Positions 12,094 to 24,780 of a stretch of DNA of 64,000 bases are shown in pieces. Position 1 is the stretch's first letter. Each line of letters opens with the position of its first letter. The translations under genes were made by a program, and so were the position numbers. Location of the stretch: positions 14,741,436-14,805,435 of the forward strand of contig CM040450.1 in NCBI GenBank assembly GCA_022749755.1. The letters are read 5' to 3'. The notes below the pieces were generated by a model. The model made no database searches. It had not been told where the DNA came from and saw nothing but the letters and a program-made list of their open reading frames with translations. The stretch is from Azadirachta indica (lineage: Eukaryota > Streptophyta > Magnoliopsida > Sapindales > Meliaceae).

Positions 12094-14979
12094 TCAGCGC
12101 AAATCAAATATTTCGAACCTCAGATTTGAATTTTTGTAGACATTAGTGCAGTGCTCGTAAATGGGGCTCCCATCAGCTGGTTCTTCGTGAGGATGAAATC
12201 CCTCCTCTTGACACTCTTTCAGGATGCTCATTCCACCAGGATCAGTTAGCCGAAATATTCCATAGCTTCTGAGGAACATGTTTATGAACTTCAGGATGAA
12301 CACAATAGTTATTAGCAAACAAAGAAACTATAGCCAAAAGCCTCACAAGATTTGCATGTAAATGAGTGGTCAAGAGCATATGCTATTCTGTTTGACATGA
12401 AAAGATAAAAAAAAAAAAACATCCAAATCTAGTGGCAGACTGCATCTGTAGGCAGTGAAGTAATTCTTGTATAGAGATTTGAGAAGGAAAAACAATAACG
12501 TTCATCAACTTATAATAAGGGCCTTAACAGAGATGAAAGTGGATAAAAGATGCGCAGCTAATTCTAAGTACTTTGACACAGGCATTGTTACTTGATCTGT
12601 ATCAATACAAAGGGTTACGAAACCAAGTTAGTGACAGAACTGCAGCATAAGAGTTGCACACCTTGAGGAATCAGTAGGAGCTAAGACGATTGCAAAAGCT
12701 TCGGGTACCATTACCTGAAAATAAACCAAAGGAAAAAATAATAAAATAAACTGTGATATTAAACTACTAGCGTAGGAGGAAACAAACTGACAACTATTTC
12801 ACACCATTTCCAATCTTTGTATGTAACTCAACAGAAGACATTATTAAAATGAATTCTCACTTCTTAAAAACCTACATCTTCTTAATTTTACTAATGAACC
12901 TTATTTCTGGCTTGAATTGTCAATAGTTTGCTATTTCATACAAACCTTAAGTGTGGAAAAAATAATTGATTAAAATACAGTAGTAGAACAAAAAATTATG
13001 CAATCCAAAACTAAAAATCTTTTGGATGCTAGTTTATCCAGATTTGTCAGCAGAATGAACCGAAAATTTAATGGCTGTGCAACCTGGCAACACAACAAAA
13101 ACGCAACAAATTAGACTCAGGATATATATTTGCTTTCTCCCACATGCCATGCACAACCCAGTTTAGACTACGGAAGAGCCATGTCTAGCTATTGTCCTGA
13201 ATAAAAAGGATGGGGCTCATGCCAAGATCTGATCTAGGACACAAAGTGATTTTCACTCTTAAATTATAGGCAGAACAACTAAATAAGTCACCTGAGAAGT
13301 AATGTACACCAAACAGTTGCTGTAATGTGAATCAACTCCTGCTCAACATATGAAACAGTACTTGTTTGCCAATTGCATGCCATCTATATGGTAGAGATCC
13401 TATTCTAAAAAGTTGCTAATTTTTTATATACAATAGTACAACTAGCTACAAATTCAAACAGCATTTTAAATGTTACTTCCAGCATAACATGCAAATTAAC
13501 AGTTTTCCCCATTAAATTGGCATTCAGGATATGATATTTGAAGAAAATTAAATTCCTTAATCAATGATAAGGGCCATCTACAATGGGGCTACTTACCTGA
13601 TATGAGTAATGAGTGTGCAGATCCACTGATGACATGAAACAACTCTGAGAGGGATGTGTCTGAAAATAGAAATGAAAAGGATAGGAGTCAAAGTATGTTC
13701 AACAGCATTCTAAAGCTTGCATTTCAGAAAATAAATGAAAAAAAAACGAAACTTCAAAAGTAATGACATACATGAATCCATCCCACAGGAAAAAGAGATC
13801 TTTCATTTTGTATGGCAAAAACTTCCTCCTCATTTATAGCTTGACACTGTCACTCAGTATAACAAAGTTAGCAGCTAGCACAAAACAGAGAATAGGCCAT
13901 TGAAAGCACTGTGTGAATGAAGTCTTCCCTATCTGCAATAAGTAAAAAGGCTACCAAAGACTTACAGAACTGGAAGTTGAATCTTGTTTAGGTATTATCA
14001 GAGTGGTCACATAAAAGGTCCCATTTTCCTGATTGCATAAAGGAAAAGAATGACGTTGAGTTTCAAGTGACTAACATATCCTCTCAACTTGTCTATGAAC
14101 ACCATGTTAAGTCAATACTTGACTCAAAAGCTAGAGTTGATGAGTAAGGATCTAATAGTATTTAAGTTTTAACACACCCCATAATCTGCAACGCATGGGA
14201 TCAAATACAACAACAAACACAAACTCAGCTTATTTTTCCTAATACAACGAGAGATTTGAACACAAAACTATTTGGTTAAACTGGCTTTGATAGAATGTTA
14301 AGTTACCATTCAACCCACAAGATTGATAAGCAAAGGCCTAAGAAATAATATTAAACTCTAGCGAATGCATTTCAGTTTCAGAACACTGAAAGGAGGATGA
14401 ATCTTACCAGAAAAGCACCAAGTACACCACACGTTTCCAGATCCTTATCTGTGCTGTCTTTTGCAAGTTCAAGAAAATCTTCTATCAACTGTGCCGACTG
14501 AGAAAAAAATGACATTGACTTATCAGCCATTAGTTTTGTAATAAACACATGTACTCCAAAATAATCCTGCTCCTAGGGGGAATATATGGAGTTGAAGAAT
14601 CCAAAAAAAAAAAAAAAACAAATAATTCATGAAACTAAACATTGTGAGAAATATAGTTGTTTCATTGCAAAAAAACTAAAGGAGAAAGGACCAAAAAGTG
14701 TTTTTTCTGAGTTCTTACGATATGTACATCTTGCAGCACCCTAGACGCTGATGAGTCATCATAAGATCGTTTATCTGAATCAGATAATGAAATATGTGTA
14801 ACATGTGCACCTTGAGGTGCATTCTCTGTAAAGGAGAGCACAGGAGAAGGAGAAGATTGAGTAACGGCATGACCATAGACACGCTGCCATTTGCTTATTG
14901 TCTGAAGGGACATTGGAGAAAGATTTTCATATGGGGATAAACTACTCATAGAATCAACTGAACATAAAGCTTGAAACAT
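12094..14979 (-). CDS. AMSH2: AMSH2-like JAMM/MPN+ deubiquitinating metalloprotease
   Basis: Seven coding exons on the minus strand with consistent phases: 14979-14719, 14497-14408, 14028-13966, 13846-13772, 13659-13597, 12714-12662, 12268-12094. They total 780 bases and encode 259 residues. The MPN+ fold has the full zinc-protease signature: catalytic Glu at about 108 in DLETCG, then WIHTHPSQSCFMSSVD with zinc ligands His163, His165 and Asp176 plus Ser173. The C-terminus FHPHEEPADGSPIYEHC and NLRFEIFDLR is diagnostic of AMSH. AMSH enzymes cut K63-linked ubiquitin chains on endosomal cargo with ESCRT-III. This is the short AMSH2 type without the long MIT-like N-terminus. The first ATG of the first coding exon was chosen. 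That exon is spliced from an upstream leader (acceptor at about 15008), and a non-coding exon ending near 15618 is plausible. Confidence 0.9.
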
Positions 14980-17247
14980 GGCGATGTCCTCATTAATGAT
15001 ACTTAAGCTGCAATAGAGAGAAAACGAATACCAATTGGCACACTCACTAATGAAGAAAATTTTCTGCACCAATATCAATAGCAAAAACAGAAGAAGTTCA
15101 GAGTACAAAATAAGACACAAACCAGTACTGACCGGACTTGGTAAGCAAGAAATGCAATCAATAGGTTTATGCTATTCTCTCTCTTTTTTTTTTTTTCCCC
15201 TCTCTTTGTAAGGAAATAATTTGAACTATTAATTTAATCCAAATCCACCATCATATCTACTCATAACAATTGCTACGCAAAAGGGACACAATACTATAAG
15301 ACAAGAATACATCATATAGGGATAAGATAGAAGACAGAGATGGTGATGACAAAATGAACAATAAACAGATTCTTCCAAAAAAAATAATAATCAGCAATTC
15401 AAAAAATAAAACCATAACAAAACGGAGAATTCTTAAGAATAAATCCACTGGATAAATATATATTGTTAAAGAGGGCTTCATCAATTCAAAGCAGAGGAAA
15501 TTCAAACAAAGGGGGTTCAAAAGTCTCAAACCTGAAACAGCTGCTAACTGTGAAATTGACAAAGCAACAGCAAAAGCAAAAACCGATAAGAACATGGCTT
15601 GAAGAAATAATTAATTACCAGATAAGGATGGAAACAAAGCCTTCTTTGGTTGGTCGGTCAACCGTCGCACGACAGCAGCAGACTATGGGCAGGTATCGAA
15701 TGTGAGCACCTCCTCCAACACTGTCCTGGAACTCCAAACTCGATTGCCGAGTGCCACCCTAACTCCTATAAACTATTCCTTTTCAATTTTTTTTTATTTT
15801 TATTCAAAATAAATACCGCTACGGACCAAAATATCCTCAATTGTAAGACAAGGTAGATAACCACTAATTTTAGGCTGTAAATTAAGAAACAAAAAAGGTC
15901 TAGAAGAAGAAGAAGAAGAAGCATATCAAAGTTTTATTCCTTGTTTCTGAAAATTGTGATGAATCAGAATTACGAATTGATATTGAAGCATAGTTTGATT
16001 CTTTTCTTATCATAATTATTTTAGTGCTGTATTACAGAACAAATGACCGAAAATCATGAGCCGCGTGTACGCAAATGACCGGTGCGGTAGAGTTTTCTAC
16101 GCCGTGAATTATCAAATACAAATACCACGCTTTTTGAAGAGGAATTGCGTTCCGTAGAGTTTTGTCCTGCTTTTTCCCTGCTTATTTATTGACGGGGTTG
16201 TGTTTGCTAAATGATCCGCACGGGTTGGCGCTAATTCTCACTTCTTTCTCAGTGCCGTTTTCTTGATTTTGAGGGCAGCAGGCTTCTGGGACCCATTTAC
16301 ATTTATTGATTATTAATAAAAAAAATGCTCCAACTTCGGGTTTCTCGAATGAAATTCATTTATCTTACTTTTACAACATTTGAGATATCCAAAATACCCT
16401 TCTAACTTTTATTGGTATTTAATTAGACAAACCAACTATAACAAACGAGAGCAGTACAAACAAGCTGTGGAGTATTTTCTCAGCAAACTTCAATTTTAAA
16501 TTTATTTTTTGTGTTTTACAATTTATTATCTTATTAAGCTTTTCAAAAAATATTCATTATTAAAGTATTCTGTTATTTTTTCCTTAATTCTCAATAAATT
16601 TAAAATTTATTTAATTATTTATTATAATTAATCTTTACAATATATTTACACATATTTTGTAATATTTTCTTAAATGAAATGAAACTTCATCTTGTTGCTT
16701 TTAAAAAAAAAATACCCTTCAACTCTTATTGATATTCATAATAATTAAGAAATTCTTATCAACTTTAGATCTACTACAAGCAAACATTAATATCATTTCT
16801 CCATCTTATTTCTAACGGGAACCGTGAAGAATAGTTATTGCCACTATTCTTTTAACATTAATAAAATCTTAATTAAAATGGACTGGCAAAATCATACAGT
16901 AGTTTGTACAGGATTCTTTGCAAAACTGAAGGTTCCTATATTTAACAGACCAATTTGTTCAATTTTGACTTTTTAACTTGCAGACTTCCCAAAACTTCGT
17001 CCAATTTCATTCTTCCCAGTTAAACCGTAAAAGTGCTATCTTCAAGTTGGGATCATCCCGCATCAATTCACTTCAGAAACCTTTTTTTTCTCTTCTAGAA
17101 TTTTGTTCGAGTATGACGCAGAACTAGGTTGGTGATATTCATTCCACACCCGATTTCTGATATTTGTTGATTGCTTGCTACTCATTGGTGCCACTTGTAG
17201 CGTGTGAAGCATCAAATAGTTACCACACGATCATCCTGAATCAATGG
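14980..17247. other. AMSH2-like leader/promoter and spacer to the PEX14-like gene
   Basis: About 14980-15760 holds the probable 5' leader exon(s) and leader intron of the AMSH2-like gene, on the minus strand. About 16300-16900 is very AT-rich. No independent gene is supported. The 3' UTR of the PEX14-like gene should occupy the bases just below 17248. Confidence 0.45.
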
Positions 17248-20217
17248 TTATGAATGTCTGATGGCACTGGCTTCTCCAGCAATGGCAAAGGATGGTGGCT
17301 GGGGAGTCCATGAAGTATTCACTGGCAGCTCTTGAGTCATTGCATGATAGAAGTTTGTTCTCTTCCCATTTGTTGGTTCTGTTACTCCAACATTCTTACG
17401 GTGCCACCACGGGACCACCTTGTCACCACTCAGCAGCAAGGCAGACCCAAGGTTCTGTGCATAGCTACCATTATTAATGGACTAAGCAACCTCCCAAGGC
17501 TGTTTATCAAACCCAAAAAAAAAAAAAAAAACCTCCAGGAGGATATGACCAGGAAAATATAAGATATATAAATAATGGCTGTATAGAAAGAGAACCATTC
17601 CATGTTGCGCGACTGAGGTTCTGAATATCTAATTGGATAACATGCTTAATAATTAAAGTCTCACACTACATCTATACAGATGAAAAACGAAAAAGAAAAA
17701 GCCTTACCTTGATTCTGGGAACAACACGAGGATTTGGTGGTGGTTGATCATTGATCTCCTGAAATAAACACAAAATAAAGTAACACTGATGTCAATCTGA
17801 CCAAAAACTTAAGTTCAGGTCTCAGAAGATAGTGGGAGTAGACATACTGTTATGCCAGGAGGTGTCTCCCCTCTTTGTATCATAGCCATAATCTGAAAAT
17901 GGCAAATAATAAATGAAGATTATGCACAATTCTCAGAAAAAAAGACAAACACATAAATGAGCCGGCACTCCTCTCTGAGAAGAAAATGCACTAAATCACC
18001 ACTGTATGACATTCAAAATTCATCAGAGAAATTACCTCCATATAGGACTTCGGGTGCTGGCCCTTAGATGGAGTCACTGATGAAGGTCTCACTATGAAAG
18101 AGATTGCAAATGTGAGAATAACAAACAGAATACCAAGATATACAGATAATAAACATGAAATCAAGAGCTCCAAATGAAAAACTGAGCCATCAAAGTTGGA
18201 TGTGTCATTTGCTTTAACATTTTGAATGAAAGGAAAAGAAAGATACTCATGAGAAGCATAACGGAAATTATGAGCACTTTGAGCATAAGCATTCTTTATG
18301 GTTACCGCTAAACTTCCAAGAGAGCTTAGAGTTTCTTTGCTGTCAAGAGCAGATCTATTTTGTGGGGTGTTATTTGGTCCTGATTGCACAGAAACTAATA
18401 GTAAGTTAGAGAAAAGTTAATGTATTGTCGAACACCTATGACACAAGAATGATGACGTCTCAGAACTCCATAAGATTTTATCAACAGTTGCTTAATCTGT
18501 ATGCGTGCAAGAGAGACAGCATGATAATAACTGCTGCAAATGAAATTGACATGGTGACAGCAAATTCTATGAATAGAACAAGTTTTGCTAAGGAGACTAG
18601 AATAAGTTAAAGAAGTATACATGATACATTTAAAATAATTGCCAGAAAATTTTCATAAATAAGACAGTGGGTCTTTCGAAATTCCTGACTTTCATCAATG
18701 ATGAGAACCAAAGACCAAAGTCAACTTACTTTTGGTTAAGATATTTGAATACATGTCAGTCATACCAGGATAAATTTGAACACAATATGTTCATCACATG
18801 TAGGCATATGAAGCTATAAAAGACCCAGAAAAATACAGGAAGAATGTAACTAGGAAACAACCCCACAATCACTAATTATTAAACATTATGACAATCTACC
18901 ATTTCCAGATGTCTGCTGATTATATTTTTCTGGTTTCTTGTATAATGACAGAGCAGCCTCCCTTGTGCCTTCCAGCTTCGGGATAACATTACTTATTGTT
19001 CTCATTTCTGCAACTTGGATGTCCAAACGTTTCACTAAGGTCTCCAAGTAATGCCTTTCTGACAAAATAAATTGAGTAACATTTAATGTTAAAAAAATAA
19101 ATTTACACGAAATGATTTATAAAGAAAGTTCAAGATAAAGGTACGGTTCAAATAGAAAGCTTATAGCAGAAGCCAAATATGTGAAATTAATCAATCAAAG
19201 CTAATTCATCTAAAGCACCTTTTCTTTTTGAGTTCAACATCTCCATGCTTGTTTTTGCTGCATCAGCAGCTGCAGAACTGGCTGACTTGGCAGCCGCTGT
19301 TACTTCCTCAATCAAGCATGGGTTTGATTTCTTTATGTAAGCATCACGTTCTTCTAAGACAATCTTCCAAATGCAAGACTTCAACCTGCACAAAATAGAC
19401 TTCTAAACCAGGCATACAACATCGAATAGTAAAGCCATATTAATACTATTGGATGAAAAGAAACAACCAACGCATCTAACTATATGACCTGGTGGTAAAA
19501 GATTATTTTTGAGTACCTTCAATAAAATAGTTGTCCCAACAAAAGAAGCAACAAGAAAGCCCACAACAACAACAGCATGTGTCCAGTAAAACTGGGAAGG
19601 TGGAGACGTTGCTAGTACTGTGGACTGTGGTTGGATGTTTGTGAATGAATTTGACTGTACATCTGCTTTTAATTATAAGCAGACATGCAGGGATATTACA
19701 ATTGTGATTGTGGGATGGTACTAAAGCAAAGATCAATTAGTGCTCACCATGTGACTACAATCTACTTTAGCAAGAAGCCATGGCTACCCTCATGGCTTTA
19801 TAAATCATTGATGCCAAATTAAAGACCCCTTAAGGGATGGAAAATGCAAAAATCTTACCTTGGTGTGAGGTAAGACTCTGTCCAGTTGTAACATTTGAGG
19901 GTGGATCCTGTATTTGCTCCCAGTAAGAATATGAGAAAGAGAGAGCTCATACTAAAGTCTCACATGACCATTTGAGTTTATTTTCAAAACTAATTGTCAA
20001 TCAAAGGAAATAGTAAGCTTACAGGAACACAACGAAAGGCTTCATCTATCTCCTTCCTTGTAAGGTCCCTCTGCTCAACAAAAGTGCGCCTATGGATAAC
20101 TGGAGAATTTCTAACAGTTGAATGTGATAGAAACCTAACAGCCATTTGTACTAGTTCCTTTCTAATAGGTTCATGCTTAACAAATACATGTTCCGTTGAA
20201 GCTGCATTATTATCCAT
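17248..20217 (-). CDS. PEX14: PEX14-like peroxin, divergent copy with a premature stop codon
   Basis: Exons on the minus strand: 20217-20023, 19907-19859, 19662-19517, 19399-19219, 19058-18900, 18379-18306, 18091-18036, 17892-17848, 17758-17708, 17499-17248. The N-terminus carries the PEX5/PEX19-binding domain (VQMAVRFLSHSTVRNSPVIH, then RRTFVEQRDLTRKEIDEAF). Exon 3 ends with a membrane-proximal hydrophobic segment (HAVVVVGFLVASFVGTTILL), followed by RLKSCIWKIVLEE and a coiled-coil stretch. Later exons give HPKSYMEV, MAMIQRGETPPG and PPNPRVVPRIK. PEX14 is the docking subunit of the peroxisomal matrix-protein importer. Two oddities are present. Exon 10 reads PWEVA then TAG (17484-17482), although 77 family-like codons follow (PWWHRKNV, TSWTPQPPSFA). 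The phases of exons 6 and 7 also do not match at the splice sites chosen. It may be a decaying paralogue or a truncated isoform. The exact N-terminus is uncertain. Confidence 0.78.
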
Positions 20218-23200
20218 TGTCTTTCCCACCTCGAGCAAACTCAATTCAAAACCAAGTGTTGATACATTCCTAAACAATAGAACCCACAACCTAAATTTAA
20301 AAAACGTGATTCATAAACAAGAACTTCTTTTGCACTATAAAATTACCATAAAAGATATAAACAATCCAAATGCCCTGATGCTCGAAATTTTCACCCAAAT
20401 AGAAAACAAGAAAATATATTTTGACATATTATAATTCAAAATTGAGTCACTTTCATTAAATCTGCCATAAATTCAGCTGGAAATGGCATTGCAACAAACA
20501 CATTACTACTTCAAAAAATGACTAAAAAATTTGCGTCAAAACATTGCACGAGCGAGAAATTAAATTGATTGACGACACCAATGAAGTACTAAAAGTTAAA
20601 TAAATTCTTAGCAATAGAAAGAATTAGTATATGATCTGCACATGATGTCAAACGAATTATAGTTAAATAGAAACATTAATGAGTATATAAAAGGATCAAA
20701 GTATAATGAGAAAACGAAAATCGGACCTGGAGTTTTTGGTTTCTCGTCATGTAAGTTATTTGAAAGAGTCCTGGATTCGATCCAAAAACGACGTCCTTTA
20801 TTACAATAATATATTACTTCCATGATCAATTGAGACGCGCTTTTACACTCACGAAAATAGAGATGGAATTTGAGACGGGTCAAATAGAAAGCCACTGAAC
20901 TAGTGATCATACGAGAAGAAAAGCGTAAAAAAGAAAGAGGGAAAAAAATAATAATTAATTCTCGACGCAACTCAGTTAAGGCCGAATACTGAGCTAACGG
21001 CCCAAAACCATGACCTTTTGTTAGGTTTTGATTTCGAAGCCCAAAGTTGACTTTCTTACTAAGTTCATTTGTGCGCCCATGAAGGCCCCAATTATAATGT
21101 CTTAATATTTTTCTTTTTTTTTTTTTAAAAGGATGTCTTAAGTTTGTTGGAAAGTAAGAAAAAGAAGAAAAACAAAAATTAAGTTTTTATCTTTATTATT
21201 TTTTTTTTTTTACATTAAATTAGGGAAAAAGGTGTTCATCAATTTAAAAACCATAAAAATTGCTTAAATTCAATTTGATGGGTTAATTATTAGAACTTTC
21301 AATCTAATTTAATTTGGAAGAAGCTAAATATCAGAATCCACAATTGTACAAAACAATTGAAAAATGAGTAGAAAATAAATGAATGGTTGACAAATATTAG
21401 TCATCAAATAAATTTATATTCACCAAATACTTTAATTTAAGTGCATTAATATTACATATGAGCTTTTAATTTGTAATTACAGCTAAAACAGTATAACAAA
21501 TAAGATAGTTGCGAGTTTCATTATCAATTACTGTCGCCATAACAAGTTAAGTGGATAAAGGCGGATGAAAAGCTACTCAGAGATGAAGAAATCTGCAGCA
21601 AGAGATTCCCATCTACAAGTTAAAAGCTCTAGTTGACGCACGTTTCGCTTTCTTTATCCTATACATCGGATTCTTGTATTGTATTGACACCCGCACCTTC
21701 AATTATCAGATTTCATTCCCAAAATGGATGGCTATGATCTCATATTGCTTTCCCAGTTTCATTTCTTCCCCTAAAACGGATGGCTGCGATTTCAATTTGC
21801 TGGCTGACTTGTTACAGTTCTAGTTCTACCCCGATTAGTCCCATCCAAACTAAAAGCTAACTCCAACAAATTCTTCCTACTCCAGTTTCCGTGCATATTA
21901 TTTTATAGCAGGGGCTTGGAGAAATTACGGAGTCGATTTCCGCAATCGAAAAGCCATTTTTGGCTTCCACTGCGTGGTACACAATCTCTCCCTCTCTTTC
22001 TCTCGCATTGCGTCAATTTTGTTTTTGTCCCGCGAGCACTTGCAAAAGCCACAGCAGTAGTAGCAACATTAAGAACATTAATTTACTCGTTTACTTAATT
22101 TATGTGTTTATTTATAACTCTTCTGTCGCCTTGAGTACTAATGTCAGAAGGTCCCGGAACCTTAAAATAATCACACTTAGATATGTGAACTTGTGAATTC
22201 TCATTAAACGTAACTGTGTACTCTTGTCTCTTCTCTTAAACAGGTAAAGAGAGGAGGAACAAAAGAGAAACATGGCTACAAAATTTACTAAGTGTATGAT
22301 GCTCTGTTGTATTAAGAAAGTAACGGTTCCGGTAATGTGCATCTCTCTCTCTCTCTCTCTGTGGTACATTTGATTATTATTACTAGCTGTTTTCACACAA
22401 TTTCAGTAGATATATGAAGAAGGTCAACTAGACAGTTCGATGTCACAATATTATTGAGAATTTGATGTGCTATGATCCATTAATTAATTAAAATATTATC
22501 TGTCAGCAATCCCAATAATTAAAAGCAACGGATCAGGTCAAGTAAAAGCAAGCAGAAATTGGAAAAGGTTTTTCATTTTTCCGGGGTCTGGTGTCTAACC
22601 AATGATGCACTGACAAGTCTTTTAGGTCGCCACGATGAAACTTTCTTTTCTGAAGTGCAAATTGCAATAAATCCTTGGCAATTTCACCAGAACCTGAATT
22701 TTGGCTAAATCTGAACTGTATGCATTCGGGGTCGCCGACTTCTTAGGCAGGTCCCATCCAATATTTTAAAAGTAAACAAGTGGTCGGCTAAAAAATCCAT
22801 TTGTGAATAATGTGACCATTATAATATATTCAAGGCGTTTTTTGAAATTTCCTTTTTTTTTTTTTTTTTTGGGGATTTCCCAATCTTTGTTTACTTGGTC
22901 TTGGTCAATGAAATTGAAAGCGTAGGAGTTGAACTAAACCCACAGATCTCTCTTGGCAGCTCCTCCACCACGACTCCTTAATTTTCTTATATATAGAGGT
23001 TCTTTTGTTAGAACAATATTGAAAATATTAACCCTTAATTCAAACAATTTCCAATAATTCATTATGGAAAAATTCTCACAGAAGTCTAATTAAGTTAATT
23101 AAGCCACGGTTGAGACCGGAGTTTATATTTGACAATTGACATTTTGTAAAACTATTTTCTTTGTGAATATTATTTCTAATTTTATGTGCATATACAGTAT

Positions 23201-23515
23201 CAAAGCATGGGTATAAACAAAGAAAAAAAAACGTTTGTAAAATACTATCAAAATTTTGAGTATTTAAGTAAACTTATTATAATACTACTTATTGTATTTT
23301 TGAGTATTTAAGTAAACTTAATTTTAAAACTAGTTATTATATTTTTTTGAGAGAATAAAAAGATCTTAATTTAGGCTAGTGGTCTTAATTGAAATTGTGA
23401 ACAAAAGTAGTTAACCATTCAATTTTTTCACAAATTTCTGATATCATTAAGATACAAGTTAGTTCAAAATTCCTTAATGTAACTTTTATTCACAATTTAC
23501 ATTATATATATATAA
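20218..23515. other. PEX14-like leader/promoter and AT-rich spacer
   Basis: About 20218-20990 is probable leader and promoter of the PEX14-like gene; an acceptor-like TTTAG near 20270 suggests a leader intron. From 21000 on, no gene is recognised. At 21725-21810 a short imperfect direct repeat is centred on GGATGGCT. A CT microsatellite lies at 22342-22360. Confidence 0.45.
22342..22360. repeat. (CT)n microsatellite
   Basis: Nine to ten uninterrupted CT dinucleotides. Confidence 0.8.
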
Positions 23516-23734
23516 GGCAGGATCAGCAGCTCTTTATTTTACACAAAATCTTATATTAATTACAAATCGTTGGATATAGCACATTCAACGGATGAGATTG
23601 CATTTAATAATGTAATTAATACATCAATAATTAATCCATATATCAAATGCAATTTCAACCGTTGTATGTGCCGATTTTCAACGGTTTATAATTGATGTAA
23701 AATTTATATAGAAAAAAGGTTGCTGATCCTGCCC
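23516..23734. mobile_element. Foldback MITE-like element, copy A
   Basis: The ends are inverted repeats: GGCAGGATCAGCA on the left and TGCTGATCCTGCC on the right. The inverted homology runs inward through the arms (ACAAAATCTTATATTAATTA on the left against TAATTGATGTAAAATTTATA on the right), so most of the 219 bases can fold on itself. Flanks are TA-rich, so the target duplication cannot be read with certainty. There is no coding capacity. Confidence 0.7.
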
Positions 23735-23743
23735 TTATATATA

Positions 23744-23783
23744 CGGCACATCCAACGATTTATAATTGATGTAAAATTTTATG
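23744..23783. mobile_element. Arm fragment of the same foldback family
   Basis: This stretch matches the right arm of copies A and B (GGCACATCCAACG, then TTTATAATTGATGTAAAATT) but has no left arm. It is probably the residue of a third insertion or a nested event. Confidence 0.5.
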
Positions 23784-23791
23784 TATATATA

Positions 23792-24016
23792 GGGACAAGA
23801 TCAGCAACTTTTTTTTTTACACAAAATCTTATATTAATTGTAAACCGTTAAATATCGGCACATCCAACGGTCGAGATTGCATATGATATACTCATTAATT
23901 ATAAATGCATTAATTACATGGTCAGATATAATTTTAACTATTAAATGTACTTATATCTAACGGTTTATAATTGATACAAAATTTTATGCAAAAAAAGCGG
24001 CTGCTGATCCTGTCCC
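23792..24016. mobile_element. Foldback MITE-like element, copy B
   Basis: The ends GGGACAAGATCAGCA and TGCTGATCCTGTCCC are inverted repeats closely related to copy A. The arms again match copy A (TTACACAAAATCTTATATTA on the left). It is a second member of the same family, 57 bases to the right of copy A. Flanking ATA on both sides is compatible with a short TA-rich target duplication. Confidence 0.7.
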
Positions 24017-24038
24017 ATATACATAGGAAAAAGAGTAT

Positions 24039-24780
24039 GGATATCCCAAAAATTTGATTTAATGGACATATAAATTCTAATAGTTTTAAAAATACCAATA
24101 AAAGTCCCAATAAATTTCAAAAGGATGATTGCATTTTTATTAGAAGCAGTTATTTATAAACATTATTATTAAATCTTTAAAATTTTAAAAAATATAATGT
24201 ATTTATAAAAAATACATTAATAAATAGTACATTAATATTTATCAATGTATTATAAACTTCTATATTTTATAATTAGTAAATTTTATTTTTTTATTTTTAT
24301 ATATTTTAACCACACTAAATATAAAGCATAATATAATCATAAGTATTGTATTCTATTATATTTTATTTACATATTAATATTTATTTATGATTTATTTTAT
24401 TTATTTTCTAATACTTAATTAATATTGAAATGTTACTATATTATAAAATAAATAAATTTATATTTTAATTATAATACATTAACAAATATTATTTATAACA
24501 TTTATAAAATATATAAATTTATAATATGTTAACAAATATTATATAGTTAATATACTATAAAATAATATTATGATTTATTTTATTAATATATTTTTAATAC
24601 ATAAATATATATATTATATTTTATCACATTTTAATGATTTAATAATAATTTTTGTTAAATAACTATTACTAGTAAAAATATACATGTCTCTTAAAAACAT
24701 ATTGAGATTTTTATAAATATTTTTCAAACCACTAAAATTTATATATCCATTAAATCAAATCTTAGGGGTCTTTATGTCCT
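24039..24780. mobile_element. AT-rich TIR element (~740 bp), non-autonomous
   Basis: Long imperfect terminal inverted repeats of about 70 bases. The left end has AATTTGATTTAATGGACATA; the reverse complement of the right end has GATTTGATTTAATGGATATA, and the two stay alignable for dozens of bases. The interior is almost pure A/T, with no open frame. Confidence 0.6.

Noticed and set aside
15257..15595. Hydrophobic open frame on the minus strand upstream of the AMSH2-like first exon
   Set aside because: It lies in the probable leader/intron of the AMSH2-like gene, and AMSH2 proteins do not carry such a segment.
20608..20970. 120-residue minus-strand frame upstream of the PEX14-like gene
   Set aside because: No PEX14 resemblance; probably leader or promoter sequence.
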